Source: Sphingobacterium sp. N143 (GTDB lineage: Bacteria > Bacteroidota > Bacteroidia > Sphingobacteriales > Sphingobacteriaceae). Taken from it: a stretch of DNA of 64,000 nucleotides. Positions within the stretch are counted from its first letter, which is position 1, and the number at the start of each line of letters is the position of its first letter. Below the pieces are notes generated by a model that saw only the letters and a program-made list of their open reading frames with translations, made no database searches and was not told where the DNA came from. Positions 18,648 through 29,100 of this stretch are shown piece after piece. The stretch covers positions 558,001-622,000 of the forward strand of contig NZ_JACAIS010000001.1 of assembly GCF_030325625.1 (NCBI RefSeq), written 5' to 3'. The position numbers were made by a program, and so were the translations under genes.

Positions 18648-20912
18648 ATGGCATTTGATATAGATATGATTAAAAAGGTCTATAGCCGTTATGATGAGCG
18701 CATTGCTGCAGCCCGTCAAGTGGTCAATAAACCTTTGACTTTATCTGAGAAAATTTTGTATGCACACCTTTGGGATGGTAATGCTGCTGAAGATTACAAA
18801 CGTGGTGTTTCTTACGTCGATTTTGCACCCGACCGTGTAGCTATGCAAGACGCAACAGCACAGATGGCTTTGTTGCAGTTTATGCAGGCTGGACGTCCTA
18901 AAGTTGCCGTCCCTTCAACAGTTCACTGTGATCACCTGATTCAGGCAAAAGAAGGGGCGGATAAAGATCTGGCACGTGCTAAAAATGAAAGCTCTGAAGT
19001 TTTTAATTTTTTGAGTTCTGTGTCCAATAAATACGGTATTGGTTTCTGGAAACCCGGTGCCGGGATTATCCACCAGGTTGTCTTAGAAAATTATGCTTTC
19101 CCAGGTGGGATGATGATCGGTACAGACTCACATACAGTTAATGCAGGTGGTTTGGGTATGGTCGCAATCGGCGTTGGTGGTGCCGATGCCTGTGATGTCA
19201 TGGCCGGATTACCTTGGGAGCTTAAATTTCCCAAATTGATCGGTGTCAAATTAACAGGTAAATTAAACGGATGGGCAGCTGCAAAAGATGTAATCTTAAA
19301 GGTTGCTGGTATTTTAACAGTAAAAGGCGGAACCGGTGCTATCGTTGAATATTTCGGTGAAGGTGCGGAGTCTTTGTCTTGTACTGGTAAAGGAACGATC
19401 TGTAATATGGGCGCTGAAATTGGTGCAACAACTTCAACATTTGGGTATGATGAGTCTATGGAGCGTTATCTTCGTGCGACAGGTCGTGCTGAGGTTGCTG
19501 ACGCTGCAAATACCATTAAGCAGCATCTGACCGCAGATGCTGAAGTATATGCTAACCCTGAACAATATTTTGATCAGTTGATCGAGATTAATCTTTCTGA
19601 ACTGGAACCATCACTGAATGGGCCGTTCACACCTGATTTATATACACCTGTTTCACGGATGCGTGAAGAAGCTGAAAAAAATGGCTGGCCATTAAAAGTT
19701 GAATGGGGATTGATAGGTTCATGTACCAACTCTTCCTATGAAGACTTGTCGCGTGCAGCATCCATTGCTAAGCAGGCTGTCGATAAAGGATTGATCACTA
19801 AAGCTGAATTTGGTATCAACCCAGGTTCTGAACAAGTTCGTTTTACAGCTGATCGGGATGGTTTATTGAAAACATTTGAAGATCTGAATGCAACGATATT
19901 CACCAATGCATGTGGCCCATGTATTGGTATGTGGGATCGTGTTGGTGCCGACAAACAGGAGAAAAACACCATCGTGCATTCGTTTAACCGTAACTTTGCC
20001 AAACGTGCTGATGGTAATCCAAATACCTATGCCTTTGTAGCGTCACCCGAGTTAGTGGCAGCAATTGCAATTTCTGGTAACTTAGGATTTAATCCAGTAA
20101 CTGATACGTTGACCAACAGCAAGGGTGAGCAAGTGAAATTAGATCCACCGACAGGTGATGAACTGCCCACAAAAGGCTTTGCTGTAGACGATCCAGGATA
20201 CCAAGCTCCTGCTGCTGATGGTAGTGCTGTTGTTGTAGATGTTAATCCAACATCTGACCGTCTTCAATTATTGGAGCCTTTTGCAGCATGGGAAGGTACG
20301 GATTTGAAAGGTCTGAAATTATTGATCAAAGCAAAAGGAAAATGTACAACTGACCATATCTCCATGGCGGGGCCATGGTTGAAATATCGGGGGCATTTGG
20401 ACAATATCTCCAACAATATGTTGATTGGTGCAGTGAATTTTTTCAACGAAAAAACTGACAATGTGAAAAACCAATTAACAGGAGAATACGGTGCTGTTCC
20501 GGCAACGCAACGTGATTATAAAGCCCATGGTATTGGTTCAATCGTTGTGGGAGATGAAAATTATGGTGAAGGGTCTTCCCGTGAGCATGCCGCAATGGAA
20601 CCACGTCACTTGGGTGTTCGTGCTGTATTAGTTAAGTCTTTCGCACGTATTCACGAAACAAACCTGAAAAAACAAGGTATGTTGGGATTAACTTTTGCAA
20701 ATAAAGAAGATTACGACAAGATCCAGGAAAATGATACCATCGATATCAATGGATTGACCAGCTTTGCCCCAGGTAAACCATTGACACTCGTATTGCACCA
20801 TGCTGATGGAACGCAGGAAGAAATCTTGGCAAATCATACATACAATGAACAACAGATCGAATGGTTCAAAGCTGGTGGTGCTTTGAATATCATCCGAAAA
20901 AATCAAGGATAA
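18648..20912 (+). CDS. Aconitate hydratase, mitochondrial type
   Basis: A 754-aa aconitase with the domain order and length of the mitochondrial (ACO2-like) group rather than bacterial AcnA (about 890 aa). Motifs are [56 protein letters not shown] and [12 protein letters not shown] (the three cluster cysteines), then the C-terminal swivel [17 protein letters not shown]. It isomerises citrate to isocitrate. It is 55 bases from acnB and probably on the same transcript, ending at the terminator at 20937. Confidence 0.95.
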   Translation: MAFDIDMIKKVYSRYDERIAAARQVVNKPLTLSEKILYAHLWDGNAAEDYKRGVSYVDFAPDRVAMQDATAQMALLQFMQAGRPKVAVPSTVHCDHLIQAKEGADKDLARAKNESSEVFNFLSSVSNKYGIGFWKPGAGIIHQVVLENYAFPGGMMIGTDSHTVNAGGLGMVAIGVGGADACDVMAGLPWELKFPKLIGVKLTGKLNGWAAAKDVILKVAGILTVKGGTGAIVEYFGEGAESLSCTGKGTICNMGAEIGATTSTFGYDESMERYLRATGRAEVADAANTIKQHLTADAEVYANPEQYFDQLIEINLSELEPSLNGPFTPDLYTPVSRMREEAEKNGWPLKVEWGLIGSCTNSSYEDLSRAASIAKQAVDKGLITKAEFGINPGSEQVRFTADRDGLLKTFEDLNATIFTNACGPCIGMWDRVGADKQEKNTIVHSFNRNFAKRADGNPNTYAFVASPELVAAIAISGNLGFNPVTDTLTNSKGEQVKLDPPTGDELPTKGFAVDDPGYQAPAADGSAVVVDVNPTSDRLQLLEPFAAWEGTDLKGLKLLIKAKGKCTTDHISMAGPWLKYRGHLDNISNNMLIGAVNFFNEKTDNVKNQLTGEYGAVPATQRDYKAHGIGSIVVGDENYGEGSSREHAAMEPRHLGVRAVLVKSFARIHETNLKKQGMLGLTFANKEDYDKIQENDTIDINGLTSFAPGKPLTLVLHHADGTQEEILANHTYNEQQIEWFKAGGALNIIRKNQG

Positions 20913-20936
20913 ATGACTTGATGGTATGAATTTTTG

Positions 20937-20972
20937 AAAAAGCTGCTCTTCTTTGAAGAGCAGCTTTTTTTT
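20937..20972 (+). terminator. Intrinsic terminator of the aconitase operon
   Basis: Stem AGCTGCTCTT (20941-20950) with 20956-20965, extended by A/T pairs, followed by a T run to 20972. It is 25 bases after the second aconitase. Confidence 0.9.
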
Positions 20973-21034
20973 CATCTTCCTAGAACCACAATTCTGTGAT
21001 CTTCGTCATATTTTCCTAATTTCCATGGAATTTA

Positions 21035-21066
21035 TTTGGTTATAAAATAGAATGAGGCTACTTTTG
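21035..21066 (+). promoter_or_regulatory. Bacteroidota-type promoter of the outer-membrane protein gene
   Basis: TTTG at 21035-21038 and TACTTTTG at 21059-21066 form a -33/-7 pair with 20 bases between them. The ATG at 21088 follows 21 bases later, which rules out the longer in-frame start at 21052. Confidence 0.65.
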
Positions 21067-21087
21067 CCCAACGTTTTTAGCGCCGAT

Positions 21088-21960
21088 ATGAGAAAATTAT
21101 TTTTGACGATAGGAGCACTAGTATTAAGTGTTTCGACTTTATTTGCACAGGAAAATCCCACCATAGGAAAAAGTATTTTTAAGCCAAAGAATTTAAGAAC
21201 TGAAAGCAACAAAGGAAAGTTCTTTTTTTTCTGGGGATATAATTTTTCCTCTTATTCGAAATCCGATATTCATTTTAAGGGACCGAATTATGATTTTATT
21301 CTTCACGATGTAAAAGCAGGCGACCGCCCTACGAAATTTGGGTCCACTTATTTTGATCCCAGTCGTTTGACCATTCCACAATTCAATCTTCATTTTGGTT
21401 ATTATATCAAAGATAATTATTCCATTTCCTTAGGCTGGGATCATATGAAATATGTAGTTGATATTCCACAACAGGTCAAGATATCGGGCTACATAGGGGA
21501 GGAGATCTCCAACCCGGGAATACCAACAGGAAATCGTGCCGGGCAATACAATGGTGAACTGATTACCGTAGATTCAGCAATGCTCACTTTTGAACACACA
21601 GACGGTTATAATTTTGCATCAGTAGGCTTGGAACGCTATGATGATATTCTGGTGAACCGTAAAGGGCAGCAGGTACTGACCATGGAATCTGGGGTAGATG
21701 TAGGACTTTTGATTCCACGTTCGGATGTTCATCTTTTCGGAGAAGGGGGCAATCATTTCTGGAATATTGCAGGATATGGTGCTTCTGCAAAAGTTGGCTT
21801 GCATTACCGTTTTTATAAAGGCCTGTATCTCCAAGGAAATTTCAAAACTGGCTGGACAGACCTCTACAACATTCGAACGACAGGCAGGAGAGGTGTGGAC
21901 AAGGCCACCCAAAAGATCTGGTTTTTTGAGAATTACTGGGCACTTGGTTTTAGGTTCTAA
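21088..21960 (+). CDS. Outer-membrane beta-barrel protein, unknown function
   Basis: A 290-aa exported protein. A signal peptide covers residues 1-20 (MRKLFLTIGALVLSVSTLFA, then QENP). The mature part has alternating aromatic strands typical of a small barrel (FFFFWGYNFSSYSKSDIHF, QFNLHFGYYIKDNYSISLGW, ASAKVGLHYRFYKGLYLQGN) and ends with a C-terminal aromatic residue (YWALGFRF), the usual outer-membrane assembly signal. No specific family was recognised. It is monocistronic between a promoter and a terminator. Confidence 0.75.
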   Translation: MRKLFLTIGALVLSVSTLFAQENPTIGKSIFKPKNLRTESNKGKFFFFWGYNFSSYSKSDIHFKGPNYDFILHDVKAGDRPTKFGSTYFDPSRLTIPQFNLHFGYYIKDNYSISLGWDHMKYVVDIPQQVKISGYIGEEISNPGIPTGNRAGQYNGELITVDSAMLTFEHTDGYNFASVGLERYDDILVNRKGQQVLTMESGVDVGLLIPRSDVHLFGEGGNHFWNIAGYGASAKVGLHYRFYKGLYLQGNFKTGWTDLYNIRTTGRRGVDKATQKIWFFENYWALGFRF

Positions 21961-22003
21961 CCATTGCACTTAAAAAAGATATTATTTTATTGGTCATTAC
22001 GGT

Positions 22004-22047
22004 AATGCCTCAAAAGCAGGTTTAGCTTTTGGAGGCATTTTTTTTTT
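22004..22047 (+). terminator. Terminator between convergent genes
   Basis: Stem 22004-22017 with 22025-22039 (AATGCCTCAAAAGC and its complement with one bulge) followed by about ten T. It lies 43 bases after the barrel gene and just before the end of the MBL gene on the other strand. Confidence 0.8.
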
Positions 22048-22050
22048 AGC

Positions 22051-22887
22051 TTAGAGCTCATCCAATTTGAATATATCTTTAACCCGGATACCTTTTTCGG
22101 TACGTTGTAAAGTACAACATTCATTGATGGGGTCGTGTTCGAAAAAGAGAATATATTCGTTGTCGACAATCTCATTCCAATAACTGCTTCGTTCTTCCAT
22201 TGTGATCAAAGGTCGAATATCATATCCCATTACATAGGGAATTGGGATATGCCCAACCGAGGGCAAGAGATCGGCCATATACAGGATTGTTTTTCCCTTG
22301 TATTGAATTTGAGGCAGCATCATGGCTTCGGTATGGCCATGCGCATAACGGATGTTAATATCCTCCCCAAAAGGAGTTTGAACATCCTCGACAAACTTCA
22401 GCCTTCCACTTTCTTGGATGGGAAGGATGTTCTCTGCCAAGAACGATGCTTTCTCTCTCGGGTTTGGATTTGTCGCCCAGGACCAATGGTCACGATTACT
22501 CCAGAAGTCTGCATTTTTGAAGGCTGGTGACAGCTGTTCTCCTTGACGGATTATTGCTCCACCACAATGATCAAAATGCAAATGTGTAAGAATAACATCT
22601 GTAATATCATTTAGATCAAAACCAATATTTTTCAATGACTTGTCCAGTGTGGCTTCTCCATGTAAATAGTAATAACTAAAGAATTTTTCATTCTGTTTAT
22701 CCCCAAGTCCGGTATCCACCAGCATTAACCGGTTACCTTCTTCCACGAGCAGGAGACGGTTCCCCCATGTACACATATTATTGGCATCAGCTGGATTTGT
22801 TCTATTCCAAATGCTTTTGGGAACTACCCCAAACATGGCACCACCGTCGAGCTTAAAGAAGCCAGTTTCTATCGCATGTAATTTCAT
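22051..22887 (-). CDS. MBL-fold metallo-hydrolase
   Basis: A 278-aa metallo-beta-lactamase-fold protein without signal peptide. The metal motif THLHFDHCGG (residues ~100-109) is intact, with later ligands in YAHGHTEAMM, LYMADLLPSVGH and FFEHDP. The fold is similar to quorum-quenching lactonases and related hydrolases, but nothing here defines the substrate. It is a single minus-strand gene convergent with the barrel gene. Confidence 0.85.
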   Translation of the reverse strand: MKLHAIETGFFKLDGGAMFGVVPKSIWNRTNPADANNMCTWGNRLLLVEEGNRLMLVDTGLGDKQNEKFFSYYYLHGEATLDKSLKNIGFDLNDITDVILTHLHFDHCGGAIIRQGEQLSPAFKNADFWSNRDHWSWATNPNPREKASFLAENILPIQESGRLKFVEDVQTPFGEDINIRYAHGHTEAMMLPQIQYKGKTILYMADLLPSVGHIPIPYVMGYDIRPLITMEERSSYWNEIVDNEYILFFEHDPINECCTLQRTEKGIRVKDIFKLDEL

Positions 22888-23075
22888 CTTATTAATATTT
22901 GTAAAGCTTGGAACAATTTACGAAAAATATAAATTATTACGATGGCCCAAGGTGTGACTATGCTAAAAAAAATATGCTAAAATTTTCTATTTTTTTTACC
23001 CTCATAAGGACTTGGTAATGAGTGTTTTGGTTTTGTGTTTTTTATACAATAAGCTTGATTTTTAGATGATTAAGT

Positions 23076-23107
23076 TTTGTTTTTAGCAAAATTTGACTTT
23101 AAATTTG
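23076..23107 (+). promoter_or_regulatory. Bacteroidota-type promoter of pckA
   Basis: TTTG at 23076-23079 and TAAATTTG at 23100-23107 form a -33/-7 pair with 20 bases between. The ATG at 23134 follows 26 bases later; the alternative in-frame start at 23077 lies inside this promoter. Confidence 0.65.
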
Positions 23108-23133
23108 GACACATTTTAAAACAAATAAAAAAT

Positions 23134-24750
23134 ATGAAAAAGGGTAACATTGGAAACGCGCCTGATTTGAAATATTTGAAAATTGATAATACGGAAAACG
23201 TATTTTATCAATTGCCTGTTTCAGAGTTGGTCGAACATGCTTTAGTTCATCAAGAAGGAAGATTATCTGATGCTGGAGCATTAGCCGCTGACACAGGAAA
23301 ATTTACTGGGAGATCTCCCAAAGATCGTTTTTTGGTGGAAGATTCCTTGACTAAGGATGCCATATGGTGGGGAGATATAAATCAGCCTATGGCACCCGCA
23401 AATTTTGATGCACTATTTTCGAAAGTAGCAGCACATCTAAGCAATAAAGCCATCTACGTAAGAGATTGTGCCGCAGGGGCAGATCCTGCCTATCAGTTAT
23501 CGATACGGGTGATTACTGAAACAGCATATCAGAGTATCTTTGCGAATAATTTGTTTTTGAGACCGGATGCCGATAGCAACCGTCAACCACAATGGTCTAT
23601 CTTAGCGGCCCCGACACTATTGATCGGTGATCCGCAACAATATGGTATTATCAATGAAAATTTTGTGGCGATTGATTTTACCAAACAGATTGTATTAATT
23701 GCTGGGACAGGTTATACCGGTGAAATTAAGAAGAGTATTTTTTCCATATTGAATTTTATTCTACCATTCCAATACAATATATTATCCATGCACTGTTCTG
23801 CCAATACCTCAAAAGAAGGTGATACAGCTTTATTTTTTGGACTCTCGGGAACCGGGAAAACAACGCTGTCTGCTGATAGGAACAGGAAGTTAATTGGTGA
23901 TGATGAGCATGGCTGGAGTGAAAAAGGGATATTCAATTTTGAAGGTGGCTGTTATGCCAAATGTGTAGGTCTCACGGAGGAAAAAGAGCCTGAGATCTAC
24001 CATGCTATCCGTTTCGGTTCATTGCTTGAAAATGTCGTTCTGGACCAGTTCGACAAGCCAGATTACGATGATATCAGTAAAACGGAAAATACGCGGGTTT
24101 CCTACCCAATCGATTTTATGGAAAATGCTGAAATGAGCGGTGTGGGAAGTGAACCTAAAAATATTTTCTTCTTGACGGCAGATGCTTTTGGTGTACTGCC
24201 ACCGATATCTTTGTTAACCATAGACCAGGCAGTATACCATTTTGTGAGCGGTTATACAGCAAAGGTTGCTGGTACAGAAGTAGGGGTGAAGGAACCCACT
24301 GCTGCATTCTCCACCTGTTTTGGGCAGGCATTTCTACCCCTGCATCCAGCGAAATATGCATCCCTGTTGCGGGCAAAGCTAGAGCGGAACCCAAAAATTA
24401 AGGTATGGTTGGTGAACACGGGGTGGATTGCGGGGCCCTATGGGATTGGCCGACGTATCAAATTGAATTATACAAGAGCACTCATTCGCGCAGCTATGGA
24501 TGGATCACTGTTGGAGTCTCAGTTTAATAAGCATGAAATCTTTGGACTGGATTATCCTACAAGTTGTGGCGAGCAGGTTCCTGAGCAGATTTTGGATGCA
24601 AGGGGATTATGGAATAATAATGAGGCATATGATACACAGGCTAAGCGCCTGGCAAAATTATTCATTGCAAATTTTGAGAAACTCGCTAAAGAAATGCCCG
24701 TTTCTGTTAAGGAGGCGGGACCGAAGCTTGACCAAAGCGTTCTTATCTAA
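23134..24750 (+). CDS. pckA: Phosphoenolpyruvate carboxykinase (ATP)
   Basis: A 538-aa enzyme making PEP from oxaloacetate in gluconeogenesis, the usual length for the ATP form. Motifs are TGKFTGRSPKDRFLV, the kinase P-loop GLSGTGKTT (around residue 236), the metal site LIGDDEHGW, FNFEGGCYAKC and NTRVSYPIDFM, and the C-terminal LVNTGWIAGPYGIG. With two aconitases in the preceding 5 kb this is a cluster of central carbon genes, though each unit has its own promoter or terminator. Confidence 0.97.
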   Translation: MKKGNIGNAPDLKYLKIDNTENVFYQLPVSELVEHALVHQEGRLSDAGALAADTGKFTGRSPKDRFLVEDSLTKDAIWWGDINQPMAPANFDALFSKVAAHLSNKAIYVRDCAAGADPAYQLSIRVITETAYQSIFANNLFLRPDADSNRQPQWSILAAPTLLIGDPQQYGIINENFVAIDFTKQIVLIAGTGYTGEIKKSIFSILNFILPFQYNILSMHCSANTSKEGDTALFFGLSGTGKTTLSADRNRKLIGDDEHGWSEKGIFNFEGGCYAKCVGLTEEKEPEIYHAIRFGSLLENVVLDQFDKPDYDDISKTENTRVSYPIDFMENAEMSGVGSEPKNIFFLTADAFGVLPPISLLTIDQAVYHFVSGYTAKVAGTEVGVKEPTAAFSTCFGQAFLPLHPAKYASLLRAKLERNPKIKVWLVNTGWIAGPYGIGRRIKLNYTRALIRAAMDGSLLESQFNKHEIFGLDYPTSCGEQVPEQILDARGLWNNNEAYDTQAKRLAKLFIANFEKLAKEMPVSVKEAGPKLDQSVLI

Positions 24751-24847
24751 TCACCTCCATTGGTCTAAAAGGAGGATATGAAAACTATCATACGCCCAAA
24801 AAGGAAGTCCTTTTTGGGCGTAATTTTTGGCGAATAGGAGGTGATTA
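24748..24847. repeat. Nested inverted repeat around the pckA terminator, with anti-SD/SD-like arms
   Basis: Outer arms TAATCACCTCC (24748-24758, overlapping the pckA stop) and its complement (24837-24847) enclose the terminator at 24791-24822. The arms resemble the 16S rRNA 3' end and its Shine-Dalgarno complement. Between them GGAGG at 24771-24775 precedes an ATG at 24778 opening a 19-codon frame that runs through the terminator stem to 24837; I regard it as fortuitous. Confidence 0.5.
24791..24822 (+). terminator. Intrinsic terminator of pckA
   Basis: Perfect 15-bp stem, 24791-24805 with 24808-24822 (TACGCCCAAAAAGGA and its complement), followed by AATTTTTGG. Confidence 0.8.
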
Positions 24848-24859
24848 ATCCATTCGTCT

Positions 24860-25669
24860 TTAATTATGTTTAGTGATGAAAGAATCCAGTTGCTCTTGCT
24901 CTTTGTCAGCTAGGGCGTTGATGATGACCCGGAATGCAGCCAATCGTGCTTTTTTCTTGTTATTTTTGCTGATTTCAAACCAAGGCGATTTTTTTGTCCC
25001 TGTATCCGTAAATAAACGCTCGATATACCCGGTATATGTATCCCATTTTTCTTGTGCCTGTTCATCCAGGCTCCCCACTTTCCATTGCCTAAGTATATCC
25101 TCTCTACGCTCTTTCAATCGTTCAGCCTGTTCTTCTTTATCAATGCTTAGAAACAGCTTGATCAAAATAATGCCATCGTCAATCAGCTGTTTCTCGAATG
25201 CGGGAACTTGTTCCATAAAAAGCTCATGCTGTTCCTTATTGCAGAACCCAAAGACAGGTTCAACGACAGCCCGATTGTACCAGCTACGATCAAAAATAAC
25301 AAGCTCACCCGCATTTGGAAGATGCTTGATGTAACGTTGAAAATACCATTGTCCGTTTTCTTCCTCAGTTGGTTTAGGTAGCGCCACAACCCGCAGCTTT
25401 TTTGGATTTAAGTGTTCAATGAGCCTACCAATAGTACCTCCTTTTCCTGCAGCGTCTCTTCCTTCAAAAATAATAACCACACGCTTGCCTTTTTCAATGA
25501 TGTCATATTGTAGCTTAAGTAAACTGACCTGTAAATCATAGAGATTTTTCTCATAGTCATAAACATCATTGAACTTTTCTATCTCTATGATTCCTTGTTG
25601 TTCGAGGTAGTCTAAGACATCTTTATTTTGACGGATTTTTTGAAGTTCACGCAAATCATATTCTGCCAT
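24860..25669 (-). CDS. ppk2: Polyphosphate kinase 2 family protein
   Basis: A 269-aa PPK2-fold kinase that moves phosphate between polyphosphate and nucleoside mono- or diphosphates. Walker A is GRDAAGKGG at residues 70-78, Walker B is VIFDRSWYNR, and the lid region has ERREDILRQWKVGSLDEQAQEKW and KKSPWFEISKNNKKKARLA (shown in part). The sequence type fits the single-domain class; preferred nucleotide cannot be read from it. Monocistronic, with a 511-base intergenic region upstream. Confidence 0.92.
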   Translation of the reverse strand: MAEYDLRELQKIRQNKDVLDYLEQQGIIEIEKFNDVYDYEKNLYDLQVSLLKLQYDIIEKGKRVVIIFEGRDAAGKGGTIGRLIEHLNPKKLRVVALPKPTEEENGQWYFQRYIKHLPNAGELVIFDRSWYNRAVVEPVFGFCNKEQHELFMEQVPAFEKQLIDDGIILIKLFLSIDKEEQAERLKERREDILRQWKVGSLDEQAQEKWDTYTGYIERLFTDTGTKKSPWFEISKNNKKKARLAAFRVIINALADKEQEQLDSFITKHN

Positions 25670-25828
25670 AATGTATCTATTGTTTTTTTAAGTTTTGTGT
25701 ATTAAAGTTACTTATTGATTTGTTAAAAAATGTCAAATGCCAAATAAATCAATTGGACATATGTAATAATGAGAAAAGGAAAACGTTAATAACCTAAAGC
25801 ACAGTGAGAATGTGCGTATACTGGATTG

Positions 25829-25895
25829 ACTTTTCATAAATTTAGGTTAATAATTGGTTAGGTTAAGCTCGGGGTTCCACACCCCGGGCTTTTTT
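25829..25895 (+). ncRNA. sRNA-like element A (paired with element B)
   Basis: Begins with ACTTTTCATAAATTTAGG, continues TTAATAATTGGTTAGG and ends in a terminator hairpin: stem 25865-25875 (AAGCTCGGGGT) with 25881-25891, loop TCCAC, then T to 25895. No ORF of useful length is present. Element B, 183 bases downstream, repeats the same layout with a different stem sequence. Together with B it fills the region 25670-26180; the stretches around them are AT-rich and otherwise featureless, apart from a small GCACA/TGTGC hairpin near 25799-25815. Confidence 0.5.
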
Positions 25896-26011
25896 GTTTG
25901 ACCAGCTTGATATGGGTAAGTATGGTTCTATTTATTATTTAAATGTTAAAAAATGTTAAAGGAATGCCGATAATGTAATTAATTGAAAAAAGTAGCGTTT
26001 TCTTTACAAAT

Positions 26012-26075
26012 ACTTTTCATAAAATAGGTTAATATATGGCTAACGAAAGCTCAGAGTTCCCCACTCTGGGCTTTT
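26012..26075 (+). ncRNA. sRNA-like element B (paired with element A)
   Basis: Begins with ACTTTTCATAAAATAGG, continues TTAATATATGGCTAACG and ends in a hairpin: stem 26047-26057 (AAGCTCAGAGT) with 26063-26073, loop TCCCC, then a T tract. Compared with element A, three stem pairs are exchanged (C-G/G-C/G-C type pairs become C-G/A-T/G-C/A-T) while the T-G wobble and the loop position are kept, which points to selection on RNA structure. The two could also be plain terminators of unseen transcripts. Confidence 0.5.
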
Positions 26076-26126
26076 TATTTTTTTTGACATTTTTAACTTG
26101 TCTGTGAAGATAGATGATACTTTTAT

Positions 26127-26161
26127 AAAAAAAGCCCTAAGATTACTCGTAGGGCTTTTTT
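26127..26161. terminator. Bidirectional terminator at the 3' end of smc
   Basis: Stem AAAAAAAGCCCTA (26127-26139) with 26150-26161, loop of 10 bases. Poly-A on the left and poly-T on the right allow use from both sides; it is 20 bases after the smc stop on the minus strand. Confidence 0.8.
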
Positions 26162-26180
26162 ACTTATATGTTGAAGGCGT

Positions 26181-29100
26181 TTAGGCGACTTCCCTTAAAT
26201 CTACTGCTACGACACGTGATACACCCTGTTCTACCATGGTGACACCATAAATAATGTCTGTACTAGCAATGGTTTTCTTGTTATGAGAAACAACGATAAA
26301 CTGAGAATTTTTAGAAAAATCCCGTATAATATTGTTGAATTTGTCAATATTGGTATCATCCAATGGAGCATCAACTTCATCAAAAATACAGAACGGCGCT
26401 GGTTTGGATAAGTATAAGGAAAATAGTAAGGCTGTTGAGGTCAGTGTTTTTTCACCGCCAGAAAGCTGATTGATGGACAGTGGCCTTTTTCCTTTTGGCT
26501 GGGCAATAATATCAATGTCTGAATCCAGTGGATTATTGGGGTCTGTCAAAATAAGGTCACAACTGTCTTCCTCGTTAAATAGTGAACGAAATACTTTGAC
26601 AAAATTGTCCCTTACCGCATTGAAGGTAAACATAAACTGTACTTGGGCGGTATCATCAATTTCTTTGATCGTTGCCATAAGGGAACCTTTTGCTTCGATC
26701 AGATCTGCTTTTTCCTTATTGATAAAATCGTAGCGTTCGTTCATTTCATCAAAAGCTTCCTTGGCCATTAAATTGATTGTTCCAAATTCATCAAGCTGTT
26801 TCTTGAGCTTACTACATTTTGTTGCCAGTGTAGATTGATCTTCGGCAATTTCAGGTACATCTTCACGCTCAATAAGTTCTTTGAGCTCGATATTGAATTC
26901 AACGGAAAGACGTTCTTTTAAACCGTTGAGGTCAATTTGAAGCGCTGTTTTCTTGTCCTTGATTTCATTGATGAGAAAATCGCACTGCTCTTTTGACCGG
27001 CGCTGCTGGGTCAAATGATCTTCAAGATCATTGATCTTTTGCTTGTTGGCATAATAAGAGTCTTCCAGTTCATTCAGTCCATCTTCCAGCGAAATCTTTT
27101 GCTCGTACATAGCGATCAGATCCTCATCTTCTTCATCCTCAAAAGGAATTGTCGTTCTTAAAGCTTCTTTGACTTCAATAAGTTCGATGCTGTTCCGTTC
27201 AATCCGGGTTTCACTATCCTCCTTTTGGGTCTCTCTGAATTCAAGATCTTTGGTAATATTGGAGACCTTATTTAACTGTTGATGATAACTGATATTTTCT
27301 TGATTGTATGCAGTCGACTTTTCATTCAATACTTCTGAGACCTCATGAAATTGATCCTGCAATGCAGACAGCTCAATCACGCTTTGTTCTTTTTCTACCC
27401 GTAATTCCTGAAGTTGAGGTTCAGCTATTTTCAGCTCAGATTCTATGCCTTCGATCTTTTCTTGGATATCCTTCTTGCGGGCCTGCGCATTGTTGATGAA
27501 AGCCTGATATTGTTCTTGTTTAGTCTGTACGGTAATGAGCTCGTTATTAATTCTGTTCAATTGAAAACGCAATTCATCGATAAGTTCTTTTTGCGAGTTG
27601 CCGCGTAGCGCATCCAAGCGGGCAGTTTCGGCCGTAATTTTATCTTCGAGCTTCGAAATCTCCTGATTTAAAGCTTTGATTTCCTGAGAGAGTACCTCAA
27701 GATTTTTTGCCCTACCGATACGTTTACCTTCAAAAAGTCCAACCGATCCACCCGAAAGCCCTAAATGATGTTTAGCGTACCGACCATTCTTTTGTAAGAT
27801 CACCTGGCCGGAAGAAGGTAGCTTCTGCTCCATCTCTTTTTCACCTTCCTGTTTAAGAATATACACATGCTGCAGGAGGAGGGTACAGAGTCCCTTATAC
27901 TTTTCGTCTACCGTAATAACATCCAATGCAGACATGAGGTTGCCGTTGTGGACGGGATCTTGGGCAATGACTGTATCAATCGCGTCCAGTACAAAGAAAT
28001 TGGCCCTGCCCTTGGATGCATCGCTCAGGAGTTGAATCGCCTGCACGGCATCCTGCTGCGTTTCCACGACATAATGGTTCATGATCGGCTCTAGGTAATT
28101 TTCAATGGCCACCCGATAATCTTCCTGACAGAAGAGCACATCTGAAAAGAGGGGTGGCTGTTTTTTCCAGCCGGCATTTTTCTTTAAGAATCGGATCGAA
28201 TCAGGGAAACCTTCCAAATTATCAATAAGCGATTTTGTCAGATTATATTCGTTCTGTTTTGCATCAACCAGGCGGAGATCTTTGGCTAGCTGTGCTTTTA
28301 ACTCTTCCAAATTTGCTTGACATTGAATGATCTGGCCCTGAAGTTCTTCTTCAAGTTGATTTGCCGAATCATATTGTATCTGTTGTGCTTCAACACGGCC
28401 TTCCAATTCAGCCACTGAACTATTGAACTGGACCAATTCGGTTTCTTTTGCTTCTGTATCCGCACTATTGCGAATGGCTTCTTGTAGTAATGCCTCCTTT
28501 TGGATATTAAATACTGCAAGATCTTTTTCCAGCTTATAGATCTTTGCCTGAAGTTCAGCATTACTTTTATTGAATATATCTAACTTAGCCTTAGCAGATT
28601 GCTGCTGACCACGTAATTCGTCCACTTCCGATTTATTGGATTCCAGATGATCTTTTAAGTGATCAAGTTTGTTCTGCTCATCGAATAACTCTTCGTTCAA
28701 TCGCTTAATGGTATAGAGCACATGATTAAGCTGCTGCTTGTCGCTGTTGATATCTAAATTTAAACGATTTTCTTTATCCTGAAGATTTTTGACCTTCTCA
28801 TTCTTGATCTTCTTTTCGGATTCATAACCACGGATCTTATTGACAAACTCCTGTGTTGTTTTTTGTTGTATGGAAAGGTTTTTTTCCTGTTCTAAATTAG
28901 CCTGTCGTAACGACTGTAATTCAGTTTCCACATTTAAAATTGTTTGTTGGGCTCCTGCCGCATCCTTTTGAACCTTAGATTCCTGTGTTTGAAGCCGTTC
29001 TAGATCCGTTGAAAAATCAGCAATTCTATAGTAAGCCAGATCAATACTGCTCTGCCGGTATTCTTCTTTGAGTAAGGTATATTTCTCTGCTTTTTTTGCT

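Noticed and set aside
21584..21969. Minus-strand frames inside the outer-membrane protein gene
   Set aside because: They overlap fully with a gene having signal peptide, promoter and terminator; no family resemblance.
24778..24837. 19-codon ORF with a good Shine-Dalgarno site after pckA
   Set aside because: It runs through a perfect terminator stem, and the purine site is explained by the inverted repeat.
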